Origin: CAVQDV01 sp963711375
GTDB taxonomy: Bacteria; Pseudomonadota; Gammaproteobacteria; Coxiellales; Coxiellaceae
Assembly: GCA_963711375.1 (NCBI GenBank)
Contig: CAVQDV010000005.1
Span: 1,364,001-1,428,000, forward strand
Direction: 5' to 3'
DNA: 64,000 nt
Positions 17,182-26,386 of this stretch are shown piece by piece (position 1 is the first letter of the stretch; every line of letters begins with the position of its first letter). Position numbers and translations under genes: made by a program. The notes below the pieces were generated by a model that ran no database searches, was not told the DNA's origin, and saw nothing but the letters and a program-made list of their open reading frames with translations.

Positions 17182-18356
17182 TAAAAAAATATCGGACGAT
17201 GGATGAGGTGGATTTAAAAAATAAACGCCTCATTATCCGAGAAGATTTTAATGTACCCATGGAAAAAGGGAAAATTAGCGATGTTGAGCGCATTGACCGT
17301 GCTATACCCACTATTCAAAAAGCCTTGTCGGCGAATGCGGCCGTCCTGATTTTATCGCATTTGGGTCGGCCTACTGAAGGCGAATTCGATCCGCAATTTT
17401 CTTTATTCCCCGTTGCAGAAGTCTTGTCGGAAAAAATTGGCAAGCCCGTGAAATTTTTTCCGAATTGGTTAAATGGTTTTGACCTTAAGCCAGGTGAAGT
17501 GGCATTGGCGGAAAATGTTCGATTTAATAAGGGCGAAAAAAAGAATGATCCTGCCTTAAGTCAAAAAATGGCTTCTTTTTGCGATGTTTTTGTGATGGAT
17601 GCCTTTGCAACGGCTCATCGCGCGGAAGCCTCGACAGTCGGCATTGCTGAATATGCGCCTATTGCCTGCGCTGGATTATTATTGGATTCTGAATTAACAC
17701 ATTTATCTCGGGTTTTTCAGGATGCCAAGCGTCCCTTGTTGGCGATTGTCGGTGGATCTAAAGTTTCCACAAAATTTCAATTATTAGAAAATTTGATAAA
17801 TAAAGTGGATGTATTAATTGTCGGCGGTGGAATTGCCAATACCTTTTTAAAAGCAAAAGGAAATAATATTGGTAATTCGCTCTGTGAAGATTCTATGCTA
17901 GATCAAGCCCTAACATTACTGAATTTAGCCGAAAATAAAGGCGTGAAAATGCCTTTGCCCAGAGACGTAGTGGTGGCTAATTCTTTTAGCGAAAATGCCG
18001 AAGGGAAAATTAAAACGATTGATGACATCAGCGAAGATGAAATGATTTTGGATGTGGGCCCTAATACGCAGATTGAATTTGCACAATTTATTAAAAAGGC
18101 AGAAACCATTATTTGGAATGGTCCAGTAGGTGTTTTTGAATTTCCTGCTTTTTCTTCAGGGACTCGAGCCATGGGTGAAGCTATCGCGGACAGTCATGCA
18201 TTTTCAGTTGCTGGGGGCGGTGATACACTCAGTGCGCTCAGTAAATTTAATTTAATGGAAAAAATTTCCTACGTCAGCACAGGAGGCGGTGCTTTTCTGG
18301 AATATTTACAAGGCGATATTTTACCAGGCGTTGCCATTTTGGAAAAACGAAAATAA
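17178..18356 (+). CDS. pgk: Phosphoglycerate kinase
   Basis: This 392-residue enzyme makes ATP from 1,3-bisphosphoglycerate. Signatures are IREDFNVP, ILSHLGRP, AENVRFNKGE, VMDAFATAHRAEAST, IVGGSKVSTK and GGGDTLSAL near the C-terminus. It overlaps gap by 4 bp and is followed 16 bp later by pyk. Length is normal. Confidence 0.97.
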   Translation: MIKKYRTMDEVDLKNKRLIIREDFNVPMEKGKISDVERIDRAIPTIQKALSANAAVLILSHLGRPTEGEFDPQFSLFPVAEVLSEKIGKPVKFFPNWLNGFDLKPGEVALAENVRFNKGEKKNDPALSQKMASFCDVFVMDAFATAHRAEASTVGIAEYAPIACAGLLLDSELTHLSRVFQDAKRPLLAIVGGSKVSTKFQLLENLINKVDVLIVGGGIANTFLKAKGNNIGNSLCEDSMLDQALTLLNLAENKGVKMPLPRDVVVANSFSENAEGKIKTIDDISEDEMILDVGPNTQIEFAQFIKKAETIIWNGPVGVFEFPAFSSGTRAMGEAIADSHAFSVAGGGDTLSALSKFNLMEKISYVSTGGGAFLEYLQGDILPGVAILEKRK

Positions 18357-18372
18357 TTAACAGAGACAAATC

Positions 18373-19824
18373 ATGAAAAACCAAGCACATTTATTAAGAA
18401 GAACAAAAATCATAGCCACCTTAGGCCCGGCCACTGATATCCCTGAAAATCTAAGTAAAATTATCGCCGAAGGCGTCAACATGGTTCGTTGTAATCTTTC
18501 ACATGGCTCCCACGAAGAACACCGAAAAAGAATTGAATCCGTTCGAGCTGAAGCTGAAAAACAAGAACGCATCATCGGAATTTTAGTCGATTTACAAGGC
18601 CCTAAAATCCGGGTCTCCCGATTTAAAGAGGGGAAAATCACGCTCAAAAGTGGAGATATTTTCGTACTGGATGCAAGCCTTGATACCAATGTGGGTGATC
18701 AAAATCAGGTGGGCATTGACTATAAAGAATTGCCTCAGGATGTATCAGCCGGTGATACTTTATTACTAGACGACGGACGCTTAACGTTCACCGTAAAAAG
18801 CGTAGAAGGCCCACGTATTATTTGTGTCGTTAATGTTGGCGGAACTTTATCGAATAATAAAGGCATCAATCGAAAAGGTGGCGGATTATCCGCACGAGCA
18901 TTAACAGACAAAGATCGTGAAGATCTTAAATTCGCCGTGGAAAATTACGCAGATTATATTGCCATTTCATTTCCACGCAGTGCGGACGATATACTGGAAG
19001 CCAAGGCTTTAATTAAGCAGCATCATGGTGCAACGGGGGTTATCGCAAAAATAGAACGTACAGAGGCCATTGATGAAATCGATGAAATTATTGAGGCCAG
19101 TGATGGCGTGATGGTGGCGCGTGGTGATTTAGCAGTGGAAATTGGCGATGCTGAAGTGCCTTTGGCGCAAAAACTGATTATTCGTCGTTCGCGGGCATTA
19201 AATCGCCCCGTGATTATTGCTACACAAATGATGGAATCCATGATTAACAGCACGGTACCCACACGCGCAGAAGTGTCGGATGTCGCGAATGCCGTATTGG
19301 ATAATGTCGATGCTGTGATGTTGTCTGCTGAGACGGCTGTTGGGGAAAACCCTGGAATTGTAGTGGAAGCGATGTCGCGAGTGTGCCAAGTGAGTGAACG
19401 TCAACCGAGTTCATTATTGGCAGAGCAATTATTAAGTAAGCGTTTTCAACGAGTAGATGAAGCTATTGCGATGTCGACGATTTTCACGGCAAATCATTTA
19501 AATATTAAAGCGGTAGTCGCCTTAACAGAATCGGGCGGAACGACACTGTGGATGTCGAGAATTCCAACCATGATGCCAATTTACGGATTAAGTCGCTTCA
19601 AACGCGCACTAGGAAAAATGACCTTATATCGCGGTGTTTACCCGGTTTTATTTGATGTAACCAAATGTACTCGTGATGAAGTTAATCCGAAAGCAATTGA
19701 AGCCCTCGAAGAACTCAGCGATTTTGAAAATGGTGACCGCGTTATTTTAACAAAGGGTGATCACATGGGCGTTGGCGGTGGATCTAATGCGATGAAAATT
19801 CTAGTGGTAGGACAAGTTGTTTAA
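18373..19824 (+). CDS. pyk: Pyruvate kinase
   Basis: This 483-residue enzyme converts phosphoenolpyruvate and ADP to pyruvate and ATP. RRTKIIATLGPATD is the N-terminal start of the barrel, LVDLQGPKIRV leads the B domain, IAKIERTEAIDEIDEII contains the active-site Lys, and VMVARGDLAVE and IATQMMESMI complete the site. The C-terminal domain (TESGGTTLWMSR, KGDHMGVGGGSNAMKI) is of the allosteric type. It is the last glycolytic gene of this run and overlaps the following MBL-fold gene by 8 bp. Confidence 0.96.
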   Translation: MKNQAHLLRRTKIIATLGPATDIPENLSKIIAEGVNMVRCNLSHGSHEEHRKRIESVRAEAEKQERIIGILVDLQGPKIRVSRFKEGKITLKSGDIFVLDASLDTNVGDQNQVGIDYKELPQDVSAGDTLLLDDGRLTFTVKSVEGPRIICVVNVGGTLSNNKGINRKGGGLSARALTDKDREDLKFAVENYADYIAISFPRSADDILEAKALIKQHHGATGVIAKIERTEAIDEIDEIIEASDGVMVARGDLAVEIGDAEVPLAQKLIIRRSRALNRPVIIATQMMESMINSTVPTRAEVSDVANAVLDNVDAVMLSAETAVGENPGIVVEAMSRVCQVSERQPSSLLAEQLLSKRFQRVDEAIAMSTIFTANHLNIKAVVALTESGGTTLWMSRIPTMMPIYGLSRFKRALGKMTLYRGVYPVLFDVTKCTRDEVNPKAIEALEELSDFENGDRVILTKGDHMGVGGGSNAMKILVVGQVV

Positions 19825-20803
19825 AGGCGACAAAAAGCACTACCCCATCTCCGATCATTTTGATGGGAACCGGTTTTTCAATCCCAATGGGCTAGGAATT
19901 AATAGAGGCATGGTCAGTATGCTAAAGCTCATGAAGGAATTGAGCAAAAGTAAAAGCTGGCCATCGTACACGCCCAATGCGGCGAAACCAAAGTTTGCAG
20001 ATGAAGCTTCGAAGAATGAAGTTTATATCACCTACATCAATCATGCCTGCCATCTTATACAAACTCGAAATTTGAATATTTTAACCGATCCTCTTTTTTC
20101 GAAACGTGCTGGACCGATGTCGATAATGGGGCCAAAGCGTAAACGTGATCCAGGTATTCATTTAAAACAATTACCCCGCATTGACGTAATTGTCATTAGT
20201 CATAATCATTATGATCATATGGATTTACCGAGCTTGAGAAAAATCGAAAAACGTTTCCATCCTATTTTTATAGTGCCTTTAGGCAATCATAAACATTTAG
20301 CAAAAATGAAACAGGTGGTGGAACTTGATTGGTGGGAGAAGCATAAAATAAATGAAACGCAGTCAATTAGCTTGGTGCCGGCGCAGCATTGGTCTTCACG
20401 TAAATTCGGAGATATTAATAAAGCTTTATGGGGTGGATTTTGGATGGAGTCTGGTGATGTTAAAATATTTTTTGCCGGCGACACCGGATATGGGGATCAT
20501 TTTAAAGTGATAAAAAATAAGCTCGGTTCCCCGACCATTAGCATTTTACCGATAGGTGCCTATGAACCTCGCTGGTTTATGAAAAATTCTCATATGAATC
20601 CAGAAGAGGCTGTGCTGGCGAGTCTTGATTTGGGCTCTAAATTAAATATTGCGTCGCATTATTTAACACTGCAATTATCGCTGGAGGGTGTGCATGGTCC
20701 AGCAATCGATTTGCGCGAAAGTATGAAAAAACACGATCTAAAAGAAGAAGAATTTCTCTTGCCTGAAAATGGCGAGACCGTTATTTACATCCCGCCTAAG
20801 TAG
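19817..20803 (+). CDS. MBL-fold hydrolase, NAPE-PLD/UlaG-like
   Basis: The 328-residue protein has the metallo-beta-lactamase metal motif SHNHYDHMD (His129, His131, Asp133, His134), preceded by YINHACHLIQ and NILTDPLFSKRAGPMS, and followed by LVPAQHWSSR and FAGDTGYGDHF. This order is typical of the beta-lactamase superfamily branch containing N-acyl-phosphatidylethanolamine phospholipase D, so a phosphodiester or lactone substrate is plausible but not shown. No signal peptide. The start overlaps pyk by 8 bp, so it is probably part of the glycolytic transcript. Confidence 0.85.
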   Translation: MFKGDKKHYPISDHFDGNRFFNPNGLGINRGMVSMLKLMKELSKSKSWPSYTPNAAKPKFADEASKNEVYITYINHACHLIQTRNLNILTDPLFSKRAGPMSIMGPKRKRDPGIHLKQLPRIDVIVISHNHYDHMDLPSLRKIEKRFHPIFIVPLGNHKHLAKMKQVVELDWWEKHKINETQSISLVPAQHWSSRKFGDINKALWGGFWMESGDVKIFFAGDTGYGDHFKVIKNKLGSPTISILPIGAYEPRWFMKNSHMNPEEAVLASLDLGSKLNIASHYLTLQLSLEGVHGPAIDLRESMKKHDLKEEEFLLPENGETVIYIPPK

Positions 20804-20837
20804 CTTTACTGATATTATTTTTTTCCCTGCTTGTGGC

Positions 20838-21344
20838 TTATTCATTTGAAGTAGGTTTCTCAGCAGGCTTCATTACGTGAGTAGTGGTGGGGCCGCTGGG
20901 CAAAGAGGGATTTGGTCTGTTTACCGGTGTTGGTGCAGAGGTAGTGCTTGGAGGCGCAGCACTGCTGCCAGATCCGCCGCCTTGAGCGGGAGGAGGGCTT
21001 GTTGGTATCGGTGAAGCAGCACCGGAGTGGCCGAAAACAGGTTGCAATTGAGGATTATTTGTTGTGCTCGGAGGAGCGCCAGAGTTGCTGTGTAAGGGAG
21101 GTGTCGTTGCGCTAGAAGGAGCCACTATGCCGCCTTGGTGAGAAACACCGCGATTTCCGTGGTAGCCTCGATTGTGATGGTGGTGGCGATAATGACGGTG
21201 TCCGTCACCATCAACATAATACGTTTCGGTGGTGGTGGCATAGCCGGAATTGTCACCATTATCATAGAGCGGTTCTTCCCCAACCACGCAGCCAGCGAGT
21301 AATACTGGAAATAGCGCTAATAAACCAATTTTTGCAATTTTCAT
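20838..21344 (-). CDS. Small Pro/Ser/Thr-rich lipoprotein with His-rich segment
   Basis: The 168-residue protein begins with a lipoprotein signal ending LLAGC (Cys19). Next is a short His/Tyr/Arg-rich part (HRHYRHHHHNRGYHGNRG, about residues 50-70). The remainder is low-complexity Pro/Ser/Gly/Thr, probably an extended periplasmic or outer-membrane tether. The His cluster could bind metal; this is speculative. The gene is convergent with the MBL gene and divergent from the zinc-finger gene. Not recognised as a named family. Confidence 0.75.
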   Translation of the reverse strand: MKIAKIGLLALFPVLLAGCVVGEEPLYDNGDNSGYATTTETYYVDGDGHRHYRHHHHNRGYHGNRGVSHQGGIVAPSSATTPPLHSNSGAPPSTTNNPQLQPVFGHSGAASPIPTSPPPAQGGGSGSSAAPPSTTSAPTPVNRPNPSLPSGPTTTHVMKPAEKPTSNE

Positions 21345-21393
21345 AATTCTCCTTACGTGTTAGAATCCATTCCACTACATTTTGGAGATTAAC

Positions 21394-21588
21394 ATGGCGA
21401 GACGTGAAAGACAATTAGCCTGCGCTCAGCGCCACTATGAAGTGACCCGAGAAGATTTGCCGCTCTGCTGCCCTACAAAAGATATGATACTTTGGAATGC
21501 CCATCCTAGGGTGTATTTGCCGATTGAAAAAAATGGCCATGTACGCTGCCCCTATTGCGAAGCACACTACACCTTAATCGATTTTTGA
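21394..21588 (+). CDS. Small zf-CHCC zinc-finger protein
   Basis: The protein is 64 residues from ATG 21394, with GGAG 8 bases upstream; an in-frame ATG at 21382 overlaps that site and is less likely. CPTKDMILWNAHPRVYLPI followed by RCPYCEAHY gives the Cys...His...CxxC pattern of the zf-CHCC family, related to the zinc-binding end of the mitochondrial complex I subunit NDUFS6. Its 3' end overlaps the convergent O-antigen ligase gene by 22 bp. Function in bacteria is not established. Confidence 0.85.
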   Translation: MARRERQLACAQRHYEVTREDLPLCCPTKDMILWNAHPRVYLPIEKNGHVRCPYCEAHYTLIDF

Positions 21589-22769
21589 TTCGATAAAAGA
21601 GCAGCAAACGCCAAGGCAATAAAGATCGATAAAAGATGGCTGGATACGATCGTGTTCATCAAATCATCGACGATGCAGCTGGCTAAAAAACATAGCACTA
21701 ATCCTTGCGCAATAAAACGTTCTCGCGGTTCTAAAGCGTTTGCATAAAACCAGATCACGGAAAAAAAGGCTAAAACCACGGCCAATCCGATAAATCCAAA
21801 TTTCATTAAAATATTAAAATAATCTAAATCCAATTGGTCTTTAAGAATAGCGCGTTGAAAAAGCTCATGGGGTAGGCTGGAATAGGCCGCTCGAATTCCG
21901 CCAGTGCCATAGCCTATCCAAGGAGATTGCTTAACAGAATACCAGCTGTTTAAAGCTTCTGCATAGCGTCGACCCATGGAAGTGCCATGATTTAAATAAT
22001 GATTTTTTTCGGTTTCGGCAACGACCTGGTTTATTCTTTGATGAAGTGTGTTCGAGAAATAATACGCTAAGACGCAAAACGAACATAATGCAAAAAACGC
22101 TAGAATTAGGCCCTTTAAATGGAAGCGTTGAAATATCAGGTAGCAGAACAAGAGCGAAAAAATCACATATCCCGTTCTTCCTTCTGAAATAAAGAAGATA
22201 TTAAAAATCAAAAATAGCGCGAGTATCAATAAATGCCAATTTTTTTTGGGCTCAGTTAAATAGCGCTCTAAAATGAGAACGGCGGCAAAGACCAATAAGA
22301 TGCTTTGAACAATGTAATTATTAAAAATAGCAGAGGTTCCAAAATCCTGGTGCCAGGAAAAAAGACCATAAAATTTGCAGTACGATAAAATCGCGGTGAA
22401 AATCATGGCGCATAAAAAGGCATTAATCGCAAAATCACGCCATTTTTTTTCGGTAAAAATAGGAATTAATAAAATAGTTCCAAAAAGCCATAGGTGTTTG
22501 TCAAAATCTTTAATTCTTTCATCCCAAGTTCCATCGCTATAAGTAAGGCCAAGTACATAGAGCAAAAAATAAAGTCCCGTCACTAAAACGACAGGATGAA
22601 GCCACCAATTTTTCGCCATATTCCAGTTTCGATAATTTAGTACAGAAAAAAGAATGGTCAGCGGATAAAGAATACAGAGTGCTGTGATAGAGAGAGGAAG
22701 AAAAAAAACAGTGGCAACGGCAGAAATGCCGGCGGATTTGGTGAGCCAGTTTTCAGATGATTTCGGCAT
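21567..22769 (-). CDS. O-antigen ligase/polymerase family membrane protein
   Basis: The 400-residue protein has about ten to twelve hydrophobic segments and the Wzy/WaaL-family region: FISEGRTGYVIFSLLFCYL in the core and a large periplasmic loop with WIGYGTGGIRAAY and RINQVV. This family joins O-polysaccharide to lipid A-core or polymerises it in the periplasmic leaflet of the inner membrane. It overlaps the upstream GT2-GT9 gene by 17 bp, making a two-gene LPS operon. Ligase versus polymerase cannot be told from sequence alone. Confidence 0.85.
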   Translation of the reverse strand: MPKSSENWLTKSAGISAVATVFFLPLSITALCILYPLTILFSVLNYRNWNMAKNWWLHPVVLVTGLYFLLYVLGLTYSDGTWDERIKDFDKHLWLFGTILLIPIFTEKKWRDFAINAFLCAMIFTAILSYCKFYGLFSWHQDFGTSAIFNNYIVQSILLVFAAVLILERYLTEPKKNWHLLILALFLIFNIFFISEGRTGYVIFSLLFCYLIFQRFHLKGLILAFFALCSFCVLAYYFSNTLHQRINQVVAETEKNHYLNHGTSMGRRYAEALNSWYSVKQSPWIGYGTGGIRAAYSSLPHELFQRAILKDQLDLDYFNILMKFGFIGLAVVLAFFSVIWFYANALEPRERFIAQGLVLCFLASCIVDDLMNTIVSSHLLSIFIALAFAALLSNQKSIKV

Positions 22770-24528
22770 TTTTCTGTTCTCTAATTGAAATTAAAAGTTC
22801 CCAGACGGCGTCGGCCGCCGCTTCGGGTGTAATGCTTGCCAAACCCAATTTGGGATTTCCGCTGACTTCGGTTCTTAAGACCTTGCATTTTTTTTGACTC
22901 ATGAAAGGTCCACAATCTTCGGGCTGAAAACTTGAAAATAGGGCCACCAAGGGAGTTCCTAATGCCGCTGCTAAATGCATGCTACCGGTGTTAACAGAAA
23001 TTAATAAATTGAGGCGATTTAAAAAAGCAATATATCGTTGAAGATTGTGTTTGTGAGACATCACGGTAATTAAACCGTTAGCTTCCTGCAGTATGCTATT
23101 GCCAATAGATTTTTCTTCGGGTAATAAATCCATTACGATCCGCAATTTCATGTTTTCATTTTTGGCGCGTTCATGGAGTATTTTTGCCAATTGGGAAAAA
23201 TGGCTGGCAGGCCATAAGCGATGCGTTTTTTGATCAGAGGATGATTTAAAAGACCCGCTAAAAGTGGGGTGAAATCCAAGTAGTATCTCGTCATCCTGAA
23301 TAAAATGCACCTGAAGTTGTTCGTCTAGAAGGATTTTACCGGCTTCGATTGGGGCTAAATACGGGGTTTCTGGATAATCATTTAACGTGGTATCGTGCAC
23401 TAAATTCAAGCAATGGTTGGCATAATGAATTTTTTTATTATCGGCTTTTATAATTCTCCGGACGGGAGATTCTGGTAATAAGCGTACATGCTTGGGCTTA
23501 TTTTCAAAGCAATAAATCTGGTCATATTGAGTGCCTCTTAAATCGCGTTTCACTCTAAAAAAATCGATAAACCGCATAGGAAGCGAACTGCGGTATGAAA
23601 AAATTTGATCGATATTCGGATGATAATTTTTTAGCAGCCGCGCACCTTCCAAACTTGTGATGATATCTATTGTTGCTTCGGGAAATTTTTCAAGCAGCGC
23701 TTTTATGGCAGGAAGTGCCATAACCATATCTCCGAGACGACCAATACGTAGAATTAATATTTTTGATTTAGCTTTTTTTTTTGACCAAGCCGCTGAGAAG
23801 GTTTTCACGTGTCGATAAAAACTATTTTCTGCCAAATAATAAGCGAGAAGAAACCCCGCCTTTCCATCCAGAAAGCCTAGGCGTAATAAATAACCCCGAA
23901 AAAATATCCAGCTGCTCGCAAGGGTGGCGCTTTTGAGTGATGAGCTTTTGTTTTTAGCTTGGCGAATTGAGGCGGTGAGAGAGGTGTAACGATTCATTTT
24001 GTTAATAGCATCTTCAAAATCGTCAAAACTTTCGTGAAAAAGAGGATTTTTTAATAGGCCGACTTTGCCCTTTACGCGAACGACTTCATGAACAATGGTC
24101 GTGGTAAACGAGCCAAGCTCGCGTTTAAATAATCGTAATACTTGGTGTCGGCTCCAATCGCCGTGCTGAATTAATTTACCACAAAAATAATTTGAGCTTC
24201 GAACATTATAGGCATCAAATTTGGGGCCTTTTTTAAGTAATGTTTGGATTTCGGTTTGCATAGATTCGCTTAACCACTCATCCGCGTCCACGGAAAGTAC
24301 CCATTCACCGGTGGCTTTAGAAAGAGCTCGGCTTTTTTGTAAACCAAAGCCCGGCCAGTCCTCTGTTACAAATACGTTCGAGGTATATTCATTGCAAATG
24401 GCAACAGTGTCGTCTTGACTATTGTTATCATAGATAATAATTTCGTCGGCCCACTTTACCGACTCTAAACAGCGGCGAATGCAAGCCGCTTCATTTTTTG
24501 TGATGATAATGACACTTAATTTTAACAT
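22753..24528 (-). CDS. GT2-GT9 fusion: core-LPS glycosyltransferase plus heptosyltransferase
   Basis: The 591-residue protein joins two enzymes. Residues about 1-245 are a family-2 glycosyltransferase of the WaaE/KdtX type (LSVIIITKNEAACIRRCLES, DNNSQDDT, SVDADEWLS). Residues about 250-585 are a family-9 heptosyltransferase (ILILRIGRLGDMVMALPAIK, then NTGSMHLAAALGTPLVALFS). The two activities are normally separate genes in LPS core assembly. No internal stop or frameshift is seen, so the fusion appears real. It probably adds consecutive sugars to the inner core on the cytoplasmic face and is co-transcribed with the O-antigen ligase-like gene. Confidence 0.88.
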   Translation of the reverse strand: MLKLSVIIITKNEAACIRRCLESVKWADEIIIYDNNSQDDTVAICNEYTSNVFVTEDWPGFGLQKSRALSKATGEWVLSVDADEWLSESMQTEIQTLLKKGPKFDAYNVRSSNYFCGKLIQHGDWSRHQVLRLFKRELGSFTTTIVHEVVRVKGKVGLLKNPLFHESFDDFEDAINKMNRYTSLTASIRQAKNKSSSLKSATLASSWIFFRGYLLRLGFLDGKAGFLLAYYLAENSFYRHVKTFSAAWSKKKAKSKILILRIGRLGDMVMALPAIKALLEKFPEATIDIITSLEGARLLKNYHPNIDQIFSYRSSLPMRFIDFFRVKRDLRGTQYDQIYCFENKPKHVRLLPESPVRRIIKADNKKIHYANHCLNLVHDTTLNDYPETPYLAPIEAGKILLDEQLQVHFIQDDEILLGFHPTFSGSFKSSSDQKTHRLWPASHFSQLAKILHERAKNENMKLRIVMDLLPEEKSIGNSILQEANGLITVMSHKHNLQRYIAFLNRLNLLISVNTGSMHLAAALGTPLVALFSSFQPEDCGPFMSQKKCKVLRTEVSGNPKLGLASITPEAAADAVWELLISIREQKNAEII

Positions 24529-24600
24529 GATGAAAAGCTAACATGCCGATGAATTAATGTCCATAATTTCAAGGGATGCCTCAAACTATGCGAAACAACA

Positions 24601-24629
24601 GCGACAGGCTAGGATTCTTATGTGATAAT
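24601..24629 (+). promoter_or_regulatory. Possible fba promoter
   Basis: GCGACA (24601-24606), 17 bp, then GATAAT (24624-24629) with a preceding TGT that resembles an extended -10. It lies 30 bp before the fba ATG in the divergent region. Confidence 0.4.
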
Positions 24630-24658
24630 GGCCATGGCCACTTATTGAGGAGACCACT

Positions 24659-25723
24659 ATGTCGTTAATTTCACTGCGTCAATTGCTAGATCATGCTGCA
24701 GAGCATGGGTATGGAGTTCCTGCGTTCAATGTGAATAATCTTGAGCAGGTTCGGGCGATTATGGAAGCCGCAAAGGCTTGTGATAGTCCTGTTATAATGC
24801 AGGCTTCTGCCGGGGCTCGCAAATATGCCGGTGCGCCATTCTTGCGGCATTTAATTTTGGCGGCTGTCGAGGAATATCCTAATATACCGGTTTGTATGCA
24901 TCAAGATCATGGCGCTTCCCCCGCGGTTTGTCAGCGTTCGATTCAATTGGGCTTTACCTCGGTAATGATGGATGGCTCGCTCAAAGAAGATGCAAAAACC
25001 CCAGCCGATTATGAATATAATGTTGAGGTGACTTCTCGAACAGTTGATATGGCCCATGCTTGCGGTGTTTCGGTTGAGGGTGAGCTAGGTTGCTTGGGTT
25101 CTTTGGAAACGGGCATGGCCGGCGAGGAAGATGGTTCGGGTGCGGAAGGCAAATTATCTCATGATCAATTATTAACAGACCCAGAACAAGCCGCGGATTT
25201 TGTTAAGCGCACTCATGTGGATGCTTTAGCGATTGCCATTGGCACGAGTCATGGTGCTTATAAATTTTCGCGTCCACCGACCGGAGAAGTGCTGGCGATC
25301 GATCGAATTAAAGCGATTAATAAGCGTATTCCTAATACGCATTTAGTAATGCATGGTTCTTCGTCAGTGCCCCAAGATTGGCTGAAAATTATTAATGAAT
25401 TTGGCGGCGACATTGCAGAAACGTATGGCGTGCCAGTTTCAGAAATCCAGGAAGGCATTCGTCATGGCGTTCGCAAAATTAATATTGATACCGATTTAAG
25501 ATTGGCTTCGACGGGTGCGATTCGCCAATATTTTGCCCAAAATCCAGCTGAATTTGATCCACGAAAATATTTAGGCGTTTCTCAAAAAGCAATGATGCAA
25601 ATTTGTATTGATCGTTATGAGGCATTTGGAACGGCTGGAAAAGCAGGGAAAATTAGGCCAGTTTCATTAGAAACGATGACGGCTCGTTATGCAAAAGGTG
25701 AATTAGAAGCTGTGGTATGTTAA
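24659..25723 (+). CDS. fba: Fructose-bisphosphate aldolase, class II
   Basis: This 354-residue zinc aldolase cleaves fructose-1,6-bisphosphate. YGVPAFNVNNLEQVRAIMEA is the N-terminal signature; CMHQDHGASP and GTSHGAYKFSRPP contain zinc-ligand His residues; HGSSSVP and KINIDTDLRLA are C-terminal active-site segments. It lies 5 kb from the tkt-gap-pgk-pyk run, separated by the MBL and LPS genes. It overlaps the engB frame by a few bases. Confidence 0.96.
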   Translation: MSLISLRQLLDHAAEHGYGVPAFNVNNLEQVRAIMEAAKACDSPVIMQASAGARKYAGAPFLRHLILAAVEEYPNIPVCMHQDHGASPAVCQRSIQLGFTSVMMDGSLKEDAKTPADYEYNVEVTSRTVDMAHACGVSVEGELGCLGSLETGMAGEEDGSGAEGKLSHDQLLTDPEQAADFVKRTHVDALAIAIGTSHGAYKFSRPPTGEVLAIDRIKAINKRIPNTHLVMHGSSSVPQDWLKIINEFGGDIAETYGVPVSEIQEGIRHGVRKINIDTDLRLASTGAIRQYFAQNPAEFDPRKYLGVSQKAMMQICIDRYEAFGTAGKAGKIRPVSLETMTARYAKGELEAVVC

Positions 25724-25725
25724 GA

Positions 25726-26364
25726 ATGACTTCAGTATTTCAGTATAATCAGGCCACTTTTTTAACGAGCGCGGCACAGCTTAAGCAACTGCCGGACGAT
25801 GAAGGGTTTGAAGTGGCTTTTATTGGGCGATCCAATGCGGGCAAATCGAGTGCCATTAATACCATTACGAATATAAAAAATTTAGCGCGTACGAGTCGAA
25901 CTCCAGGGCGTACGCAATTAATTAATTTATTTATTTTGGATGATGAGCGTCGCATCGCGGATTTACCTGGTTATGGTTATGCAAAAGTACCACGCACTAT
26001 TCAAGAACGCTGGATTGCGACGACCAATGAATATTTAAAAGAACGCGATTGTCTGCGTGGTTTGGTCGTTGTGATGGATATTCGCCACCCATTAAAAGCG
26101 GTAGATCAGCATGTTTTGGCGTGGTGTGTGGATTCAGATGTGCCGGTTCATGTTTTGTTGACCAAGGCTGATAAATTATCCTACGGGGCTGCCAGAAAAA
26201 CACTAAAAGAAGTGGAAGAGGCCTTGAAAAGTTTCGGCGGAGAAATTAGTGTGCAGATTTTTTCTTCACTTGAACAAAAAGGGGTTGAAGAAGCGCATGC
26301 GGTCTTAGATAAATGGTTTGGAGTTGAGTTTCATATCCCCTCTCCACTGCCGAAGGAGTACTGA
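25726..26364 (+). CDS. engB: Ribosome-biogenesis GTPase EngB/YihA
   Basis: The start at 25726 (MTSVFQYNQATFLTSAAQL) matches the usual family N-terminus; an ATG at 25717 overlapping the fba stop is also possible. The 212-residue protein has G1 GRSNAGKSSAI, G2 TSRTPGRTQLI, G3 DLPGYGYAKVP and G4 TKAD. EngB is an essential GTPase that acts in assembly of the large ribosomal subunit. The gene is coupled to fba; neither a separate promoter nor a strong ribosome site is visible. Confidence 0.94.
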   Translation: MTSVFQYNQATFLTSAAQLKQLPDDEGFEVAFIGRSNAGKSSAINTITNIKNLARTSRTPGRTQLINLFILDDERRIADLPGYGYAKVPRTIQERWIATTNEYLKERDCLRGLVVVMDIRHPLKAVDQHVLAWCVDSDVPVHVLLTKADKLSYGAARKTLKEVEEALKSFGGEISVQIFSSLEQKGVEEAHAVLDKWFGVEFHIPSPLPKEY

Positions 26365-26386
26365 ATAAAATAATAAGGGTCCTTAA

